Source: Epichloe hybrida (lineage: Eukaryota > Ascomycota > Sordariomycetes > Hypocreales > Clavicipitaceae). Taken from it: a DNA stretch of 64,000 bases. The translations under genes and the position numbers were made by a program. The DNA lies in NCBI GenBank assembly GCA_019022495.1, contig JAFEKR010000002.1, forward strand, positions 3,472,001 to 3,536,000. Direction: 5' to 3'. Positions 1-11,240 of the stretch are shown here, in pieces. How positions within the stretch are numbered: position 1 is the first letter of the stretch; each line of letters begins with the position of its first letter. A model generated the notes under the pieces. It was not told the origin of the DNA. It made no database searches and saw only the letters and a program-made list of their open reading frames with translations.

Positions 1-1009
1 CTGTCCGTGTTACCAGAAGACCCGTAGCTGTCATTGTCGCCGGCACGACCTGAAGAGCCATATGTGTTGCTGCCTCCGGTACGACCAGAAGAACCGAAGC
101 TGTCATCGGCATCGTTGCCTGATGAGCCGAGACCTCCAGTGCGACCGGAAGAACCATATGAAGAGTCGTTGCCACCAGTTCGGCCAGATGCACCAAAGCT
201 ATCATTGCCACCGGTGCGACCAGATGACCCGTAGCTGTCATCATTGTCGCGGCCAGAAGAGCCGAGACCTCCAGTGCGACCGGAGGAGCCATATGAGGAA
301 TCATTGCCGCCGGTGCGGCCAGACGATCCATATGTGTCACTGTCACCTGTTCGGCCAGATGAACCGAAAGCGCTGCCATGTCCAGTACGGCCAGATGACC
401 CGTAGCTGTCATTGGCATCGTTGCCTGATGAGCCCAAGCCTCCTATGCGACCAGAGGAGCCATATGAGGAATCATTGCCGCCGTTGCGGCCAGACGACCC
501 GTATGTGTCACTGTCACCGGTTCGGCCAGATGAGCCGAAAGCGCTGCCACCTCCAGTACGGCCAGATGACCCGTAGCTGTCGTCATCTTCGCGGCCAGAA
601 GAGCCGAGACCTCCAGTGCGACCGGAAGAACCATACGAGTCGCCACCACCGGTGCGGCCGGAGGAGCCAAGTGCATCATTGCCGGAGGAGCCTAGGGTAT
701 CGGTGTCACGTCCGGAGGAGCCATATAAGTCGTTGCCACCTGTACGGCCAGAAGACCCATAAGAATCATTGTCACGGCGGTTGGATGAGCCCTGACGCAT
801 GTTAGTCGTGCACTGATTATGTGCATGCAAGGTAGTAAGTGATGATACAAAACTTACGTAGCTGTCGTTGTTACCGCCGTAGCTGGACTGAGTCGTGCAT
901 CAGTATGGGTGATTACGAGCACTGCGGGGTAGCTTCTCGTGAACTCAAAGAGGGCATTGAATAATGAAGTTGAAGTAGTACTTACGTTGTCGTTGTCGTC
1001 GTAAGACAT
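1..1009 (-). CDS. DDR48-like Ser/Gly/Asp-rich tandem-repeat protein (5' part, runs off window)
   Basis: Three exons read leftwards: 986-1009 (MSYDDNDN), 858-887 and 1-791. All junctions are phase 0, with GTAAGT donors at 985 and 857 and CAG acceptors. The third exon stays open to the window edge, so the C-terminus is missing. It encodes about 260 residues of imperfect repeats built on SYGSSGRTGG, with variants such as GLGSSG, SAFGSSGR and SDTYGSSGR, separated by Asp/Asn. There is no signal peptide and no globular domain. The DSYGSS core is like the yeast stress protein Ddr48 and its fungal relatives; that link rests on the repeat motif only. Such proteins are usually hydrophilic and stress-induced, and their biochemical role is not settled. 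The regular codon pattern opens a long antisense frame, which I treat as an artefact. Confidence 0.75.
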
Positions 1010-1908
1010 TATGGAGTTGGTAGTTGTTTGAGGGGTGGTTTGATGTAGATGTATATTCTTTTGATTTGAGAGTATTGCGAAGTTCAGTCGTCAAAGTCAG
1101 ATGCTCGAGGCTATGTCAAACGCCTTTGGGCCTCGAGCTTATATACGTATATGCACACACACATATATATATATATGAGGTATGTAATGGGGAAAACAAG
1201 CTGGGTCCAGCCCGATCTGGGGGCTCTTGGATCGAACGAATCCCCAGCTCTGATGGTCCCCCCAAGTTGCAACGCCACACAAAGTTCGCGGCCATCATAG
1301 ACGCCGAAACAACATGACTGTGGCCTGGTTCAGCTGAATATCCGTCATTTTGAGCTGTAGCTGATCCACTGGCGCGCAGGAGCCGTGGGTCCAGGGAGCT
1401 TCGTGAGCTCTAGCACTCGGAATCATCCGTTTACCAGGCCAAGAGGGTCACACCTGTAGAAGAGGACAAATTTGCAAGGTAGAGTTCTGAGAAAACACGT
1501 CGAGACTTAATCATGGCCATGGCACAAGCCGTGGGAATTTGCATGCTTCACTGCGCAGTGATGTCGTCATCATCGGAGCACGTGTCAAGTCCATCTCCTC
1601 CTTCCTGCTCATCCAAACCATAGGGAAGGAAAGAGCTACCCTGGCGGTCTGGCGGGGTAAAACAATCAATCAATCCCTTTGGCTTCCAATCATGCCACGA
1701 CGGATCATGCTGCTGCGTTGTCCCTCCACCCATGCGCGAGACTATTGCACAACGCAGGGAATGAATGGGATGCGCATGAGAATTGTGGCAGTACGTGGTT
1801 GGTACGGATCACATGTCGGCAAAATGTGCGACCTTGACAGGATTAGTTTCAAGGCATTCCTCCGACTCCCATCCACAGAATCGTCGGGCTCTGAATCGCT
1901 CCGCTACC
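1010..1908. other. Intergenic, shared upstream region
   Basis: Upstream DNA of two divergent genes. It holds an alternating TA/CA purine-pyrimidine tract at about 1143-1178, which may be promoter-associated for the repeat-protein gene. I see no coding sequence, although a frame open from 1783 would extend the next gene upstream by 42 codons. Confidence 0.6.
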
Positions 1909-3026
1909 ATGTCCCGGGCCAGGTATGATCTCGACAGATCCATTGCCGCATTTTTTTCGAGCTCAGGAACAATCGCGACTAGGGAGCTATGCGACGAATT
2001 TGCTAGACGTGAGTTTGGGGAAGCAGTCTATCCTGTTCCCCTCCAGGGTATGGGGAGCTATACCGTGAAGGCAGGACCTGATAGAATCGTCCAGTTTCGA
2101 GAGCAGAGTAACTCGCTAGATGAGGAGAAGCTGGCGTTGGCTAGGGCGGCTCATCCCGAGATCGTGGCTACCTGTACTTCACACGGGCTCATCGGTGGAT
2201 TACCGTCAGATCCCGAAGCGAAGTCAGCGCTCGCGATATACGTGATGAGCAACCTGCCAGGAACTAACTACATCTACTTGCGCAGCTCTTTGGCAGACAA
2301 TCCTCCACTCCAGCTCGTTACCATGAAAAGTCTGGCGAGGTTTGTAATAGATGCCATCTACATCTTCGTTTCGCGCCGGCTAACACGACGGAAAACAGAT
2401 TTTTTGCACAATCTTGGCTGCACGGAAGGCCAGCAGACCAGGTCCAAACGCGTACCACCGTTGATGAATGTGCTATCATGTTCCGCCATCTCTCTGAAAA
2501 CATCCCCTCTCGCTTCAAACCGCATGTCGCCAAAGTACAAGACATTCTTCCAATTCTCCGTTCCGGGGAACATCCAGTGGTTCTCACCCACGGCGATCTG
2601 AATGAGATGAACATTTTGGTCGACCACACCAGCGGCAAGATTACCGGAGTTGTTGACTGGGCTGAGGCTAGTTTCCAGCCGTTTGGCTTCGCGCTTTACG
2701 CGCTGGATAATGCTCTAGGCAGCATGGGTCCTGATGGGTGGGAATATTTCGACAACGCCGAGTTTCTATGGGACGAATTCTGGAGAACCTTTATTGGGTT
2801 GGTCGGGGGACTGTCCGCATCTCAGATGAAGTCTATTCGGCTGGCGAGAGTAGCCGGATTGCTCATTCGGTACGGCACCGCCTACGATAGGGGAATCGGG
2901 GGGGGAATGGTTGGTGTCCGAGATCCGTTGGATGCCTCTCTTCAATATCTCGACGCACTTCTTTCGCACTCTGGAACCTTAAATAAAGCTTGCCCCCTTT
3001 CAATGCATGATGACCAGTTAGTATGA
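1909..3026 (+). CDS. Aminoglycoside phosphotransferase (APH)-family protein
   Basis: Two exons, 1909-2339 and 2399-3026, giving 352 aa. The 59-nt intron uses a GTTTGT donor in phase 2 and an ACAG acceptor; splicing joins ...KSLA-R-FFAQSWLHGR, a sequence typical of this fold. The C-terminal half has the phosphotransferase catalytic loop HGDLNEMNILVD (Brenner motif: catalytic Asp, then Asn for Mg) and, about 12 residues later, VVDWAEA, the position of the metal-binding DFG-like Asp. Fungi carry many uncharacterised members of this family, and the substrate cannot be told from sequence; antibiotic resistance should not be assumed. The start was set at MSRARYD because the upstream in-frame extension looks non-coding. 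The gene converges on the pex8-like gene. Confidence 0.8.
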
Positions 3027-3621
3027 TCACACAAAACTTCATTTTCAGTTGAGATGACCCCGGCTACTAAGCGTGTCTCTTATGCCGTGTAACACGAATG
3101 AGATTGGCACTGCGTTTGGAGAATAAAAGTAAAGGTATTTATTTACTCCGTATAATCCGTATCATGGGCTTATTTAGCTGACGAACGAGGTACCGTCGAG
3201 CTTGAGCACTCCAATCGGCTATCATCCTTACGAGTGACTGGCACGTAGCCCTATGCAAAATAGGAGGCCTGATATCAGGTGCGCTGTGAAACCAACATAG
3301 CCTTATAACCGGATTTTCAAACCCTTCTCTTATAATCCGCAGAGCACTTCCCCTTCAGTCTTCTTAACCCTCGTATTAAGAGGTGCTTTCTTAGGCAAAT
3401 TACCCCGCAGCCATCACTGCGGCAATCATTGACCCGACGACCCATTGAAGAGAAGGCCCCAGCGAAAGCCACCTACACCACGCTGAGCAATGCTCCAACT
3501 ATCGTGTACAAAAAGGTGTACGTTGACATTGTCGTGGAACCTCGTTTGTCATTCTACCTATCACTATACTGACGCCGAGTTCAAAAATGTCATCATCGCT
3601 CATCTGAGTCATCTCACAATA
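3027..3621. other. Convergent intergenic spacer
   Basis: Lies between the 3' ends of two convergent genes. It contains one exact TACTCCGTA motif (3144-3152) followed by the variant TAATCCGTA (3153-3161). No coding sequence recognised. Confidence 0.6.
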
Positions 3622-5685
3622 TTACAACCGACTAGACGTAGCATCACCATTCAGCGCGCCACTCATCACCAGCGGCTGCGGCTGCGGCGCATTACCAAAC
3701 AAGACCAACTCCCTGCCTCCTTTAGTTCCCCACCATGCGACGCCAATTGTCGACCTCTCGACATCCATCTCCCCATTCACCAGGACGTCCCAGAACCTCT
3801 TCTTCACCGATGCATTCAACCGCGGATCTTCGATCTCACTCATCGCCAGCGCTGTGATGCCAAGCCATTCCTCTACCAATGGTAGAGGCAAGAACGGCAG
3901 AGAATCGATGAGCGTCATGACTAGAGCGCTTTGCTCGGACAGTGCTTCTTGTTGCGTCTCTTCCAGGGCTCCAGCGACTGAGTCGAGATTTCGGGCAAGG
4001 GATTGGGTACTGGCGGTTGATAACTTGGTGCGCAACATCTCCAACAGTGTTTCTGACAAGTGTGGATCCATAGCTGCAATGGGAAAGGGAGGTGACACGA
4101 TTTCCATGACGGTTTTGAAAGCGACTCGGAACTGCCGTGGTGATATGTGTAGGGGAAAAGATTCGAAGAGCTTGACGATGTAGAATGGCGTCATCTTGAT
4201 GGTGAGTGCACTATGTTGAGGACATGACAGAACTGACAGGATCGCGCTGTGGGCGGATTCAAATATGTCCGTCATGGAAGGGGCCATGGGCCCTTCTTGA
4301 GATAGGTAAGCAATGGCGGGTTTGACAATCAACGCCTCACACGCGTCAGTAGACAATGAAAGGGGAAGATGTTCTGCAACGTTGAGATAGTACAGATCCA
4401 GTGTTTTGAGGAGGTGTGTCGAGGGGATGAGTAGTGCGTCTGTTGGACGTATCTCCCTCAGGAACGTCTCTGTGGCGAGCGCATCGCGACTGAGAACATC
4501 GAGAGACGTCATATACGCGAATGTGTAGACTTGAAAGGCCCCATTGCCGTTCCTGTTGGAGATGAAGAACATGTTGCGCAGGATCTGCAACGACTTTGAG
4601 GCAATGCCGCACGCCATGCCGTGCATGAGCATGTGCGGGTCCAGCAGACTTCGAGCAACGATGGCTTGCAAAACAGCCGTGGTGCTGAACAGGAGCTTTT
4701 TGAAGACTTGCCACAAGAGTGGCCAGGTGGTCTGCGCAGTCTCTGGACTCAAAGCAGAGGCTTCAGATGCGGAGTCAATCTCACTGAAGCGGTTCTTCTG
4801 CCAAGTGTCGAGGACTCGGCTCGTGAAGACCAGGAGCGCGTCCTGCGCCTGCAATACGACTGTAGTGTCTTTGGCATGCTGCACAGCAAACGCCGCCAGC
4901 CTCGACAGAGGCCCCATGTTGGCCACCAGAGGTTGCTTCTCCATCTCTCGTAGAAGATTGCAAGAGGTGGACTGCGCTGACCATGACAACACATGACCGG
5001 ATTGTAGCGTTGTGTCATGGTCGACCGATCTAAGAAACTGCGCGTCGCAAAAGCCTTCTTCCCCGGTGATGGCCCAGACGGCAATGGGGAGCAGCGCGTC
5101 GCAATCCAGTTGAGCTTGATGGTGTTCTGAGAGAAGCGGGAAAACGAAGTTGAGGGCCGTGACAATGGATGCAGCAGCGGTTGGTCCGTCCTCGATGTTG
5201 CCTTCGAGTGCAAGATTGGCAGCCATAACCACAGCTTGCTCCAGCGTGTTGCGCAGGGCTCTGGGTTACGCATGCCTATCATTTCCCTCCATTCCCATCA
5301 AGACACCCGCCAAGACAAGTAGATGCTGCCACCGTCTTGATCTGTCGTCGGCTCCTTTGACCACGGCGCGAGTCCACTCTTCGCATCCGAGACCACTACC
5401 GTCAACGGGTCCTTTGCGCTTGGCGGCTTCGACTTCATTGTCGCGAATCCGTACGGCGGCAGTATTATAGATGCTGATGACTCGGAGGGCCGTCCGGGGC
5501 CCATCTTGGCGGTGCCAGATGGCCGGTGCAGTGAGGAGCTGCGAGGTGAGGACTCCGAGGTTCAGCGGATTCGAGAGATGGGTGAGCAGATGGACCGTGG
5601 TGCCAATTATCTGATCAGTCTTCGCGGCATCGTGGACATCTTGGTAGTACTGGAGAACAGTATTGAGAAGTTTATCGGCGGGCAT
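3622..5685 (-). CDS. pex8: Peroxin 8 (Pex8)-like protein, interrupted by an in-frame TAA
   Basis: One frame of 688 codons from ATG 5685 to 3622, split by a TAA at 5268-5266 (codon 140). The 139 codons before it and 547 after it keep the same frame and character: N-terminal MPADKLLNTVLQYYQDVHD, later helical HEAT-like sequence, and a C-terminal SRL. Pex8 is a peroxisomal protein that links the docking and RING complexes of the import machinery and usually ends in a PTS1 tripeptide such as SKL/SRL/AKL, as seen here. Length (~690) fits filamentous-fungal Pex8. The TAA could be a real nonsense mutation, a sequencing error or part of a poorly defined mini-intron (for example GTGTCT...CAGAG, 48 nt, which would delete 16 codons). 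The family call is by recognition, without alignment. Confidence 0.7.
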
Positions 5686-5998
5686 GGCGGTGCATGGGGG
5701 CTACGCCCTGACGACTGCACAGTTGGTTGTGTTGTTGTTGTTGTAGCCATTGCCGAGGCTGCAGGATCAAAGCTTCTGTTTTCAGCTCCCTCAAAGTACC
5801 CCCGTACCCCCGTACTCCTTCTAGTGGGGCACTCCGACAAGCCACGCAGAGCTGCGTCAACGATTCATCAGCTTCATCATCAACAGCCTCTCGGGATTGG
5901 GCCCAAGCTCCAGGGTTCCAAGCTAAAAGCCATGTTGGAATCACGGAGAACGTGAATTCATATCCCTCGCTGGCCTGCCCTCCCTGGCGTCGACCACA
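5686..5998. promoter_or_regulatory. Divergent promoter between pex8-like and TMEM170-like genes
   Basis: A 313-bp spacer separates the two start codons, so both promoters must lie here. A short stretch (about 5800-5817) repeats CCCCGTA. No TATA box or known operator was recognised. Confidence 0.4.
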
Positions 5999-6484
5999 AT
6001 GGCTCACCCTGGTGACCCGCCACCAAACTACGAGACGCCATCCTTTCCCTCGCTCAATATCAGAACCCTCCAAGATCGAACACCGAACCGAACCTATACA
6101 CTGTACCACATCTCGGATGTATGGCAGTTCACGGTCCTATGGACATTGATCACCTATGCAGCTTTTCACCTTGGCGCGGTGCTTGTAGCCTTGTTCAACC
6201 ATGGCTTGAAGAAGTCGTCGTGGCGGTTTCTATGGGCGGTTCCGGTCACATACCTTTTCATTGCAGGCATCGAGGCAATCATTTCAGGAAGCATTGTTGG
6301 TATCATGTGAGTGCTTTTGGGTCTAGAGGCATGGGACTGTCGTGGCTGACGGCAACATAGACTTGGAGCCGTGTACAAAGCCGGATACTACGAGATGAAC
6401 ACTTGGATACCCTGCACTTGGGGGTTTATCAACGTCTTGGTCCTGATCATCTCCTCGTTTTCGGTGCAAGGCGGCGGCCTCTGA
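5999..6484 (+). CDS. TMEM170-like integral membrane protein
   Basis: Two exons, 5999-6306 and 6361-6484, encode 143 aa. The intron has a GTGAGT donor and CATAG acceptor; the joined codon ATA gives ...GSIVGI-I-LGAVYKAGYYEMN. A 45-residue Pro-rich soluble N-terminus is followed by hydrophobic segments at roughly residues 48-68, 77-103 and 121-138. The spacing and the LGAVYKAG...EM motif before the last membrane segment match the TMEM170 family, small three-helix proteins of the ER/nuclear envelope (human TMEM170A affects ER shape). The fungal function is not established. It shares a short promoter with the pex8-like gene. Confidence 0.7.
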
Positions 6485-7657
6485 ACAACGATGAAGAGCG
6501 CTGCGATTAATTGAAACAACAATGCGGGCCGCAATTTCTGGATTACATGGCTAATGTCATGCCGTGCGTCTCGCGATATGATGCAAAAGATTGATCCTAG
6601 CCGGTGGTCGATAAATTGACTTCCGCCGCATTGAGGTCTCAAGCTTACACATAGCAAGTTATGCCAGAATTTTAGCCAATTAAACGTACAATCTGATCTG
6701 TGCTGGACATCTGAAGATGAAGCGAGTTGGCGTTGGAGGATCATAAGAGCCAAGCAATGGATAGGAAGATACAATCACATACGCCGAAAGCCCATTCTGC
6801 CGCATACTTTTACACGATGGACTGTGCCACTGACTGCTCGTTGTCAAATGTGACTTGGATCCTCGAAAACATAGAGACAGACAAAAAAAAAAAAAAAAAA
6901 AGAATACATACAACACCGGGAATTCGCTGGTCGTCTCCGACCCAACTACTAATCCGGCGCTCGCTAGATTCTCATGGGAGATCGGACGGGTTCCTGATGT
7001 TTGCCAGCGGCTGTGGTTGTATGTGATTGTCCCAGGTAGTAAATTGAACTATGGAGGAGAGTTTGTCACATGGCCAACATCAGGTCTTCATCTTGCCTTG
7101 ACCATGTGGATTCCACTATTATTATGCAGGCTACTTACTATGCACTGAAGCCAAGCCTTTGATGGGCTGCAGAGACTCTCTTCTCGGTTGTCTCAATATC
7201 CTGTGTCTCAAGGTTCACGGAGTATATCATCCCTTATTGCGGCTGATGGCCAGGCCACTGAGCAGACCAGCACATTACTATTGCACATAATTCCAGACGG
7301 TTATTTCGCCGCGATACTCGGTAGAGTTGGCGTTTCCCACCATCGTTCAGTTCCGTGCCGCCCCACCAGCCACGCCTCAAATGCCAAAACCAATCAATCT
7401 ACGGATTATTGTTTGACTTCAGCCACTCTCCGCTCCGTGCTTCGTTGAAAGCCCAACAAACAATCGCAACAGCAACTCCAGGTAAACTCGCCAAATGGCC
7501 ACATGACAATTTTCAACTCATGGACAAGACAAGACAAACTCTCATCATGAGCCCAACCCCAAGTTTCTTTTTCTTTTTCTTTCCGATCAGTCAAACTCTC
7601 CTACTTCCAGCTACACATCTTGCCTGAAAGGACCAAAGCTGTCCGTCCACCACAACC
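6485..7657. other. Gene-free stretch
   Basis: About 1.2 kb between two co-oriented genes. It contains a homopolymer run of about 18 A at 6884-6901 and otherwise mixed sequence with only short, unconvincing frames. It presumably holds the 3' UTR of the TMEM170-like gene and the promoter of ste14. Confidence 0.5.
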
Positions 7658-8527
7658 ATGGCATCAGATTTCGCCGCCAACACCGAGCATCATGCTCAAG
7701 CAACAACGTCATCTCAACACCACCACCCATCATCACCCCTCGACTTCAACCACAGACATACCATCCCTCCCCGCCAACACGTCTCCAACGGCGCCGCGCA
7801 GACCTTGAATATCAAGCCCATCTACCCGAACCAGCCCATGTCCCTCTCGGGCATATCCCTCCGCGCCTTCGTCCTCGGAGCCGTCTTCTCGTCAGCCCTC
7901 TCGGCCACCCTCCTCGCCCTACTCCTGACGTCCTCGCCCCTCTGGCGCATCCCCTTCTTCATCTCGGCCCTCTCCCTCTTCCACTTCCTCGAGTTCTGGA
8001 CCACCGCCGCGCGCAACACCCCCGAGGCCACCGTCTCCGCCTTCCTCCTCGCAGCCAACTGGCCCGCGTACCCAATCGCCCACACAATGGCCTGCCTGGA
8101 ATGCCTCGTCACAAACACCCTGTTCGCCAACCGCCGCTGGGCGCCGCCCCACACGGCTGCCCTGTCCCTCGCCCTCGGACTGCTCATGGTGGCGGCAGGA
8201 CAGGCCGTGCGGTCCATGGCCATGATGCACGCGGGGACGAGCTTCAACCACACCGTGCAGACGAGGAAAGCCGACTCGCACACTCTGGTGACGACGGGCG
8301 TGTACGCCCTGTGCAGACACCCTAGCTACTTTGGCTTCTTCTACTGGGGCCTGGGCACGCAGATGGTTCTGGGCAACGCCTTCTGCTTCGTCGGGTACGC
8401 GTACGTGCTGTCGAGGTTCTTCAGCGGTCGGGTCAGGGTGGAAGAGGGGAAGCTCGTCGAGTTCTTCGGCGGCGAGTACCTGAGGTATAGGGCGAGAGTC
8501 GGTACGATGATGCCGTTTGTGGGCTGA
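7658..8527 (+). CDS. ste14: Protein-S-isoprenylcysteine O-methyltransferase
   Basis: A single exon of 289 aa. Residues 1-60 are a His/Pro/Ser-rich cytosolic extension. Hydrophobic segments follow at about 68-90, 98-112, 124-142 and 166-184. The catalytic C-terminal core has the ICMT signature RHPSYFGFFYW at residues 220-230 (RHPxYxGxxxW), followed by the hydrophobic GLGTQMVLGN segment and a basic C-terminus with EEGKLVEFFG...YRARV. ICMT enzymes sit in the ER membrane and methylate the C-terminal prenyl-cysteine of CaaX proteins (a-type pheromone, Ras and Rho GTPases) using S-adenosylmethionine. Length fits the family with a slightly long N-terminus. Codon use is strongly C-ending, as in a well-expressed gene. 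Confidence 0.92.
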   Translation: MASDFAANTEHHAQATTSSQHHHPSSPLDFNHRHTIPPRQHVSNGAAQTLNIKPIYPNQPMSLSGISLRAFVLGAVFSSALSATLLALLLTSSPLWRIPFFISALSLFHFLEFWTTAARNTPEATVSAFLLAANWPAYPIAHTMACLECLVTNTLFANRRWAPPHTAALSLALGLLMVAAGQAVRSMAMMHAGTSFNHTVQTRKADSHTLVTTGVYALCRHPSYFGFFYWGLGTQMVLGNAFCFVGYAYVLSRFFSGRVRVEEGKLVEFFGGEYLRYRARVGTMMPFVG

Positions 8528-8988
8528 TGGGGTGTTGTACGCTCGCTCGCAGAGCTTGTGATTATGGTATTTCATGCAAAAGTATGCAAATGCAGCAAAT
8601 GCAAGCGAGAAAAGCAGTGCAGTGCAGGGAACGCCTTGTACACAAATAATCGATGCAGTCGTACAGATCGGCAGACAATAGGACATTTTACCAGCATCGA
8701 GCCGTGTCCGTCCGTAACGACATGCCATTCCAGTGTGCACTCAGACTCACAAGCGGGCAGTCAGTCAGCTGTTTGCATGGTTGTGCATCTATCTATCTTA
8801 CTCACACGATGTCGCAGATGAAGCGTCTCATATATGGTGTTGGGCTGCGACATAATGGTACTGGTGTATTTGTACTACGCAGTTATCTTTATTACGCGAG
8901 GCCACGAGAGAATAATAACCAAATCCACGTCATAACGGTCGTGTCTTATGAAACCCACCAACACCTCATGACACGGTCTGTGCCCGAC
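8528..8988. other. Intergenic spacer
   Basis: 3' flank of ste14 and downstream flank of the acyltransferase relic. No feature recognised. Confidence 0.5.
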
Positions 8989-10207
8989 TCACCAGAATAG
9001 GTTGCCGACTGACGCTGCCATACTTGGCCCAAATAGGCAGATCAAGGCGGCGAACGGCTGTCCAAAGATGGTAAATGGAAGCATTACGCGTGTATGTCGG
9101 AGCGGTGATTCAGCTGCAGAAACATGCCTCGACACCTGCACAGGAAAAGTTAGCTTAGCCCTCTGTGGTGATAGGGATTTTGCCAAGATGCACTGGGGGG
9201 TTCGGATGTATAAAAGGGCGTAGGCGGAAGCCGTCTTGAGTGATACGATGACAGCGTGCATTTCGGTGAGGGGACTGCCGACAAGAGGGTGGTGCACGTG
9301 AAAGTAGACAACATAGGTCGTAAGAAGGAAGGATAGCGCCATGTTGATGACATGTGCCCAGGCGGCCAAGACCGTCTTGAGTGTTGTGTGAAACTGCTTC
9401 TTGTCGTCTTCGGATTGCTTGGATGCTGACCAGGACTTGACCTGCTGTCGAGACCCGCGCGCTTGTCTGGCGGCGGCCAATTCAATTCCGTAGGCAACTA
9501 GTAAGTGGCAGGGGATCAGGAAGTAGAGTATTCCACCAATGAGGATATCTTCATTCGTGTACGAGTGACACCGGAGGCATATCAGCACGCCGTACTGGAG
9601 GAGGACTTGCGTGTTAGAGGCCAAGTATAGGCGAATGAGGGAGAGGCAGCTTGGCGAAGTGTCGCGTACCTTTTTCAGATTTTCAATCATCAATCGAACG
9701 TTGCCGACGACTGATTGGCGGGTCTGTTAGCTTTCAGCAAGAAGAAGAAAAGAAGCTGGAAGGTTGAAGGATAACCAAGATGAAAAAAATAAAAAAAATA
9801 AAAAATGAAACCCCATGACGTGATGGCTTACCCAGAACGATGACCATGAGATTGCGAAAGCCGATGAAGCTTGGTGCAGTGTCAGAATCATGGCTCAAAC
9901 AGGACGGCCGACTCTTGGAATGAACGGCAGCAACATGGCGATACTTTTGCTGTGACGAAAGCCGATGAAGCTTGGTGCAGTGTCAGAATCATGGCTCTCT
10001 TGGAATGAACGGCAGCAACATGGCGATACTTTTGCTGTGACGATTGTGAATCTTCTCGGCCGTGGTTGCGTCTTGGGGCTCGATCTCGACCAGATCTGCA
10101 GCTCTGCCATTGCGTCGCTTGCCGGGCTTGCCATTGGAGGCGTCGACACTCGTGGCCGTGGTGGCCGCCTTGCTCATGATGCAGCAGCCGCCTGGCTTGG
10201 CAGTCAA
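8989..10207 (-). pseudogene. Truncated sterol O-acyltransferase (ARE/DGAT1 family) relic
   Basis: The minus strand carries the first third of a sterol/diacylglycerol O-acyltransferase. Exon A (9832-10207) encodes MTAKPGG...LLPFIPR and, in another frame, SHDSDTAPSFIGFRNLMVIVL. Exon B (9670-9710) gives VVGNVRLMIENLKK. Exon C (from 9594) gives YGVLICLRCHSYTNEDILIG, then YVVYFHVHHPLVGS and EMHAVIVSLKTAS. The family resemblance ends there: the MBOAT core with its catalytic His/Asn (some 300 residues) is absent, and about 80 unrelated-looking residues lead to a stop at 8989. Exon A is also broken by a 101-bp-period tandem duplication that shifts frame. Intact enzymes esterify sterols in the ER. An intact copy probably exists elsewhere in the genome. 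I cannot exclude that the C-terminal tail is a real, unusual exon. Confidence 0.65.
9855..10043. repeat. Direct tandem duplication inside the acyltransferase relic
   Basis: The sequence beginning CGAAAGCCGATGAAGC at 9855 recurs at 9956, and the second half (CTCTTGGAATGAACGGCAGC) also occurs twice. The two copies are otherwise near-identical; the first contains an extra 16 nt (about 9896-9911). Because the period is 101 bp, the duplication cannot preserve the reading frame. Confidence 0.9.
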
Positions 10208-11240
10208 TCGTCAAGGGGATGGGTCACGGAGACGGCCGAGAGCAATGATTCTGGAGGAGATGGGAGAAGAAGACGAAGTTGTCGAGCGCCGCGCGCAGGG
10301 AAGAAGGAGAGGAGAGACGGCATGCATGTGGACTGCGACAATCCGACGCGATGACGACGGGTGGGCGATGGCTGCGGGCCGGTCACTGTTCAGTGCTCAA
10401 GCTCGAAACTCGAAAATGGAGGGGTCAAATGTCTGACTCTGACGGCTTCGCGCCTGCCAGTCCGCCAGCCAGCCGTGCCAGCCGTGCCAGCCGTGCCAAC
10501 CTGCCGCCTGCCTTGTGCCAACCTGCCTGCCTTGTGCCTTCCTTGCCTGCCTTGCCTGCCAACCTGCTTAGCCCCTGTCTAGTCCGTTACTCCGTACGGA
10601 TTAATTAGCGCTTCTCGGCGGCGACGCCACTTCGATTGCGGCGTGGCCCAAGGTCCAAGGACAACTGCCGTAATAGCATTGCTTCCAGAGTGGTGCCGAC
10701 AAGATGGCCTTTCGCTGCGTGCAGAATTCTCCCGCTATCTCTTCGGTAGCAATGATTGATGTTGCTGTCCCATCGTTCATCATGCTGTGTTTTGGGACGG
10801 CCACTTGTCACAGCTGATCGGCCACCAGATCTACAAACCAGATCTGTTTTATTTTTCATTCACCACCTGCATGCATGCACTGCGATTAAGTATCCGCTTT
10901 CCACTTTCGATGCAAGAAAAACTGCAATGTGCATCACATGACCCTTTCTGCAGGAAATAGTCATTCTTCCGGGACACGGATCCGGGACACGGATCCGGGA
11001 GGCTGGGATGGCTGTTTTCAGACGTCAAGTCCTCCCTCTGTAGATGTCATCTCAGACATGGATAGCGGCGCTGCCCCAATGCGGACGCACCTCAAAACTT
11101 GCACCTCAAAACTTGAATCAGCCTGTCAGTAGTTAGTAAGCGTTTGCGTGCTGCGGTGGCTGAACATCGGGCGGGCTTGATATGGAGATGCGCCTTCTCA
11201 TCCATTGCCTCGAGGCGGCATCAATCATTCTCATTTGTAG
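10208..11240. other. Gene-free stretch with short tandem repeats
   Basis: Contains repeats of a GCCAGCCGT unit (about 10462-10497), CCTGCCTTG units (about 10508-10560), one TACTCCGTA motif (10588-10596) and a doubled GGGACACGGATCC unit (about 10972-11001). No protein-coding frame is convincing. Confidence 0.5.

Noticed and set aside
62..805. 247-codon plus-strand frame rich in Cys, His and Arg
   Set aside because: It is antisense to the SYGSSGR repeat gene; the repeat codon pattern keeps the opposite strand open, and it has no gene context.
10441..10608. Possible Pro/Ala-rich coding sequence
   Set aside because: It is a run of short tandem repeats (GCCAGCCGT, CCTGCCTTG); frames are by-products.
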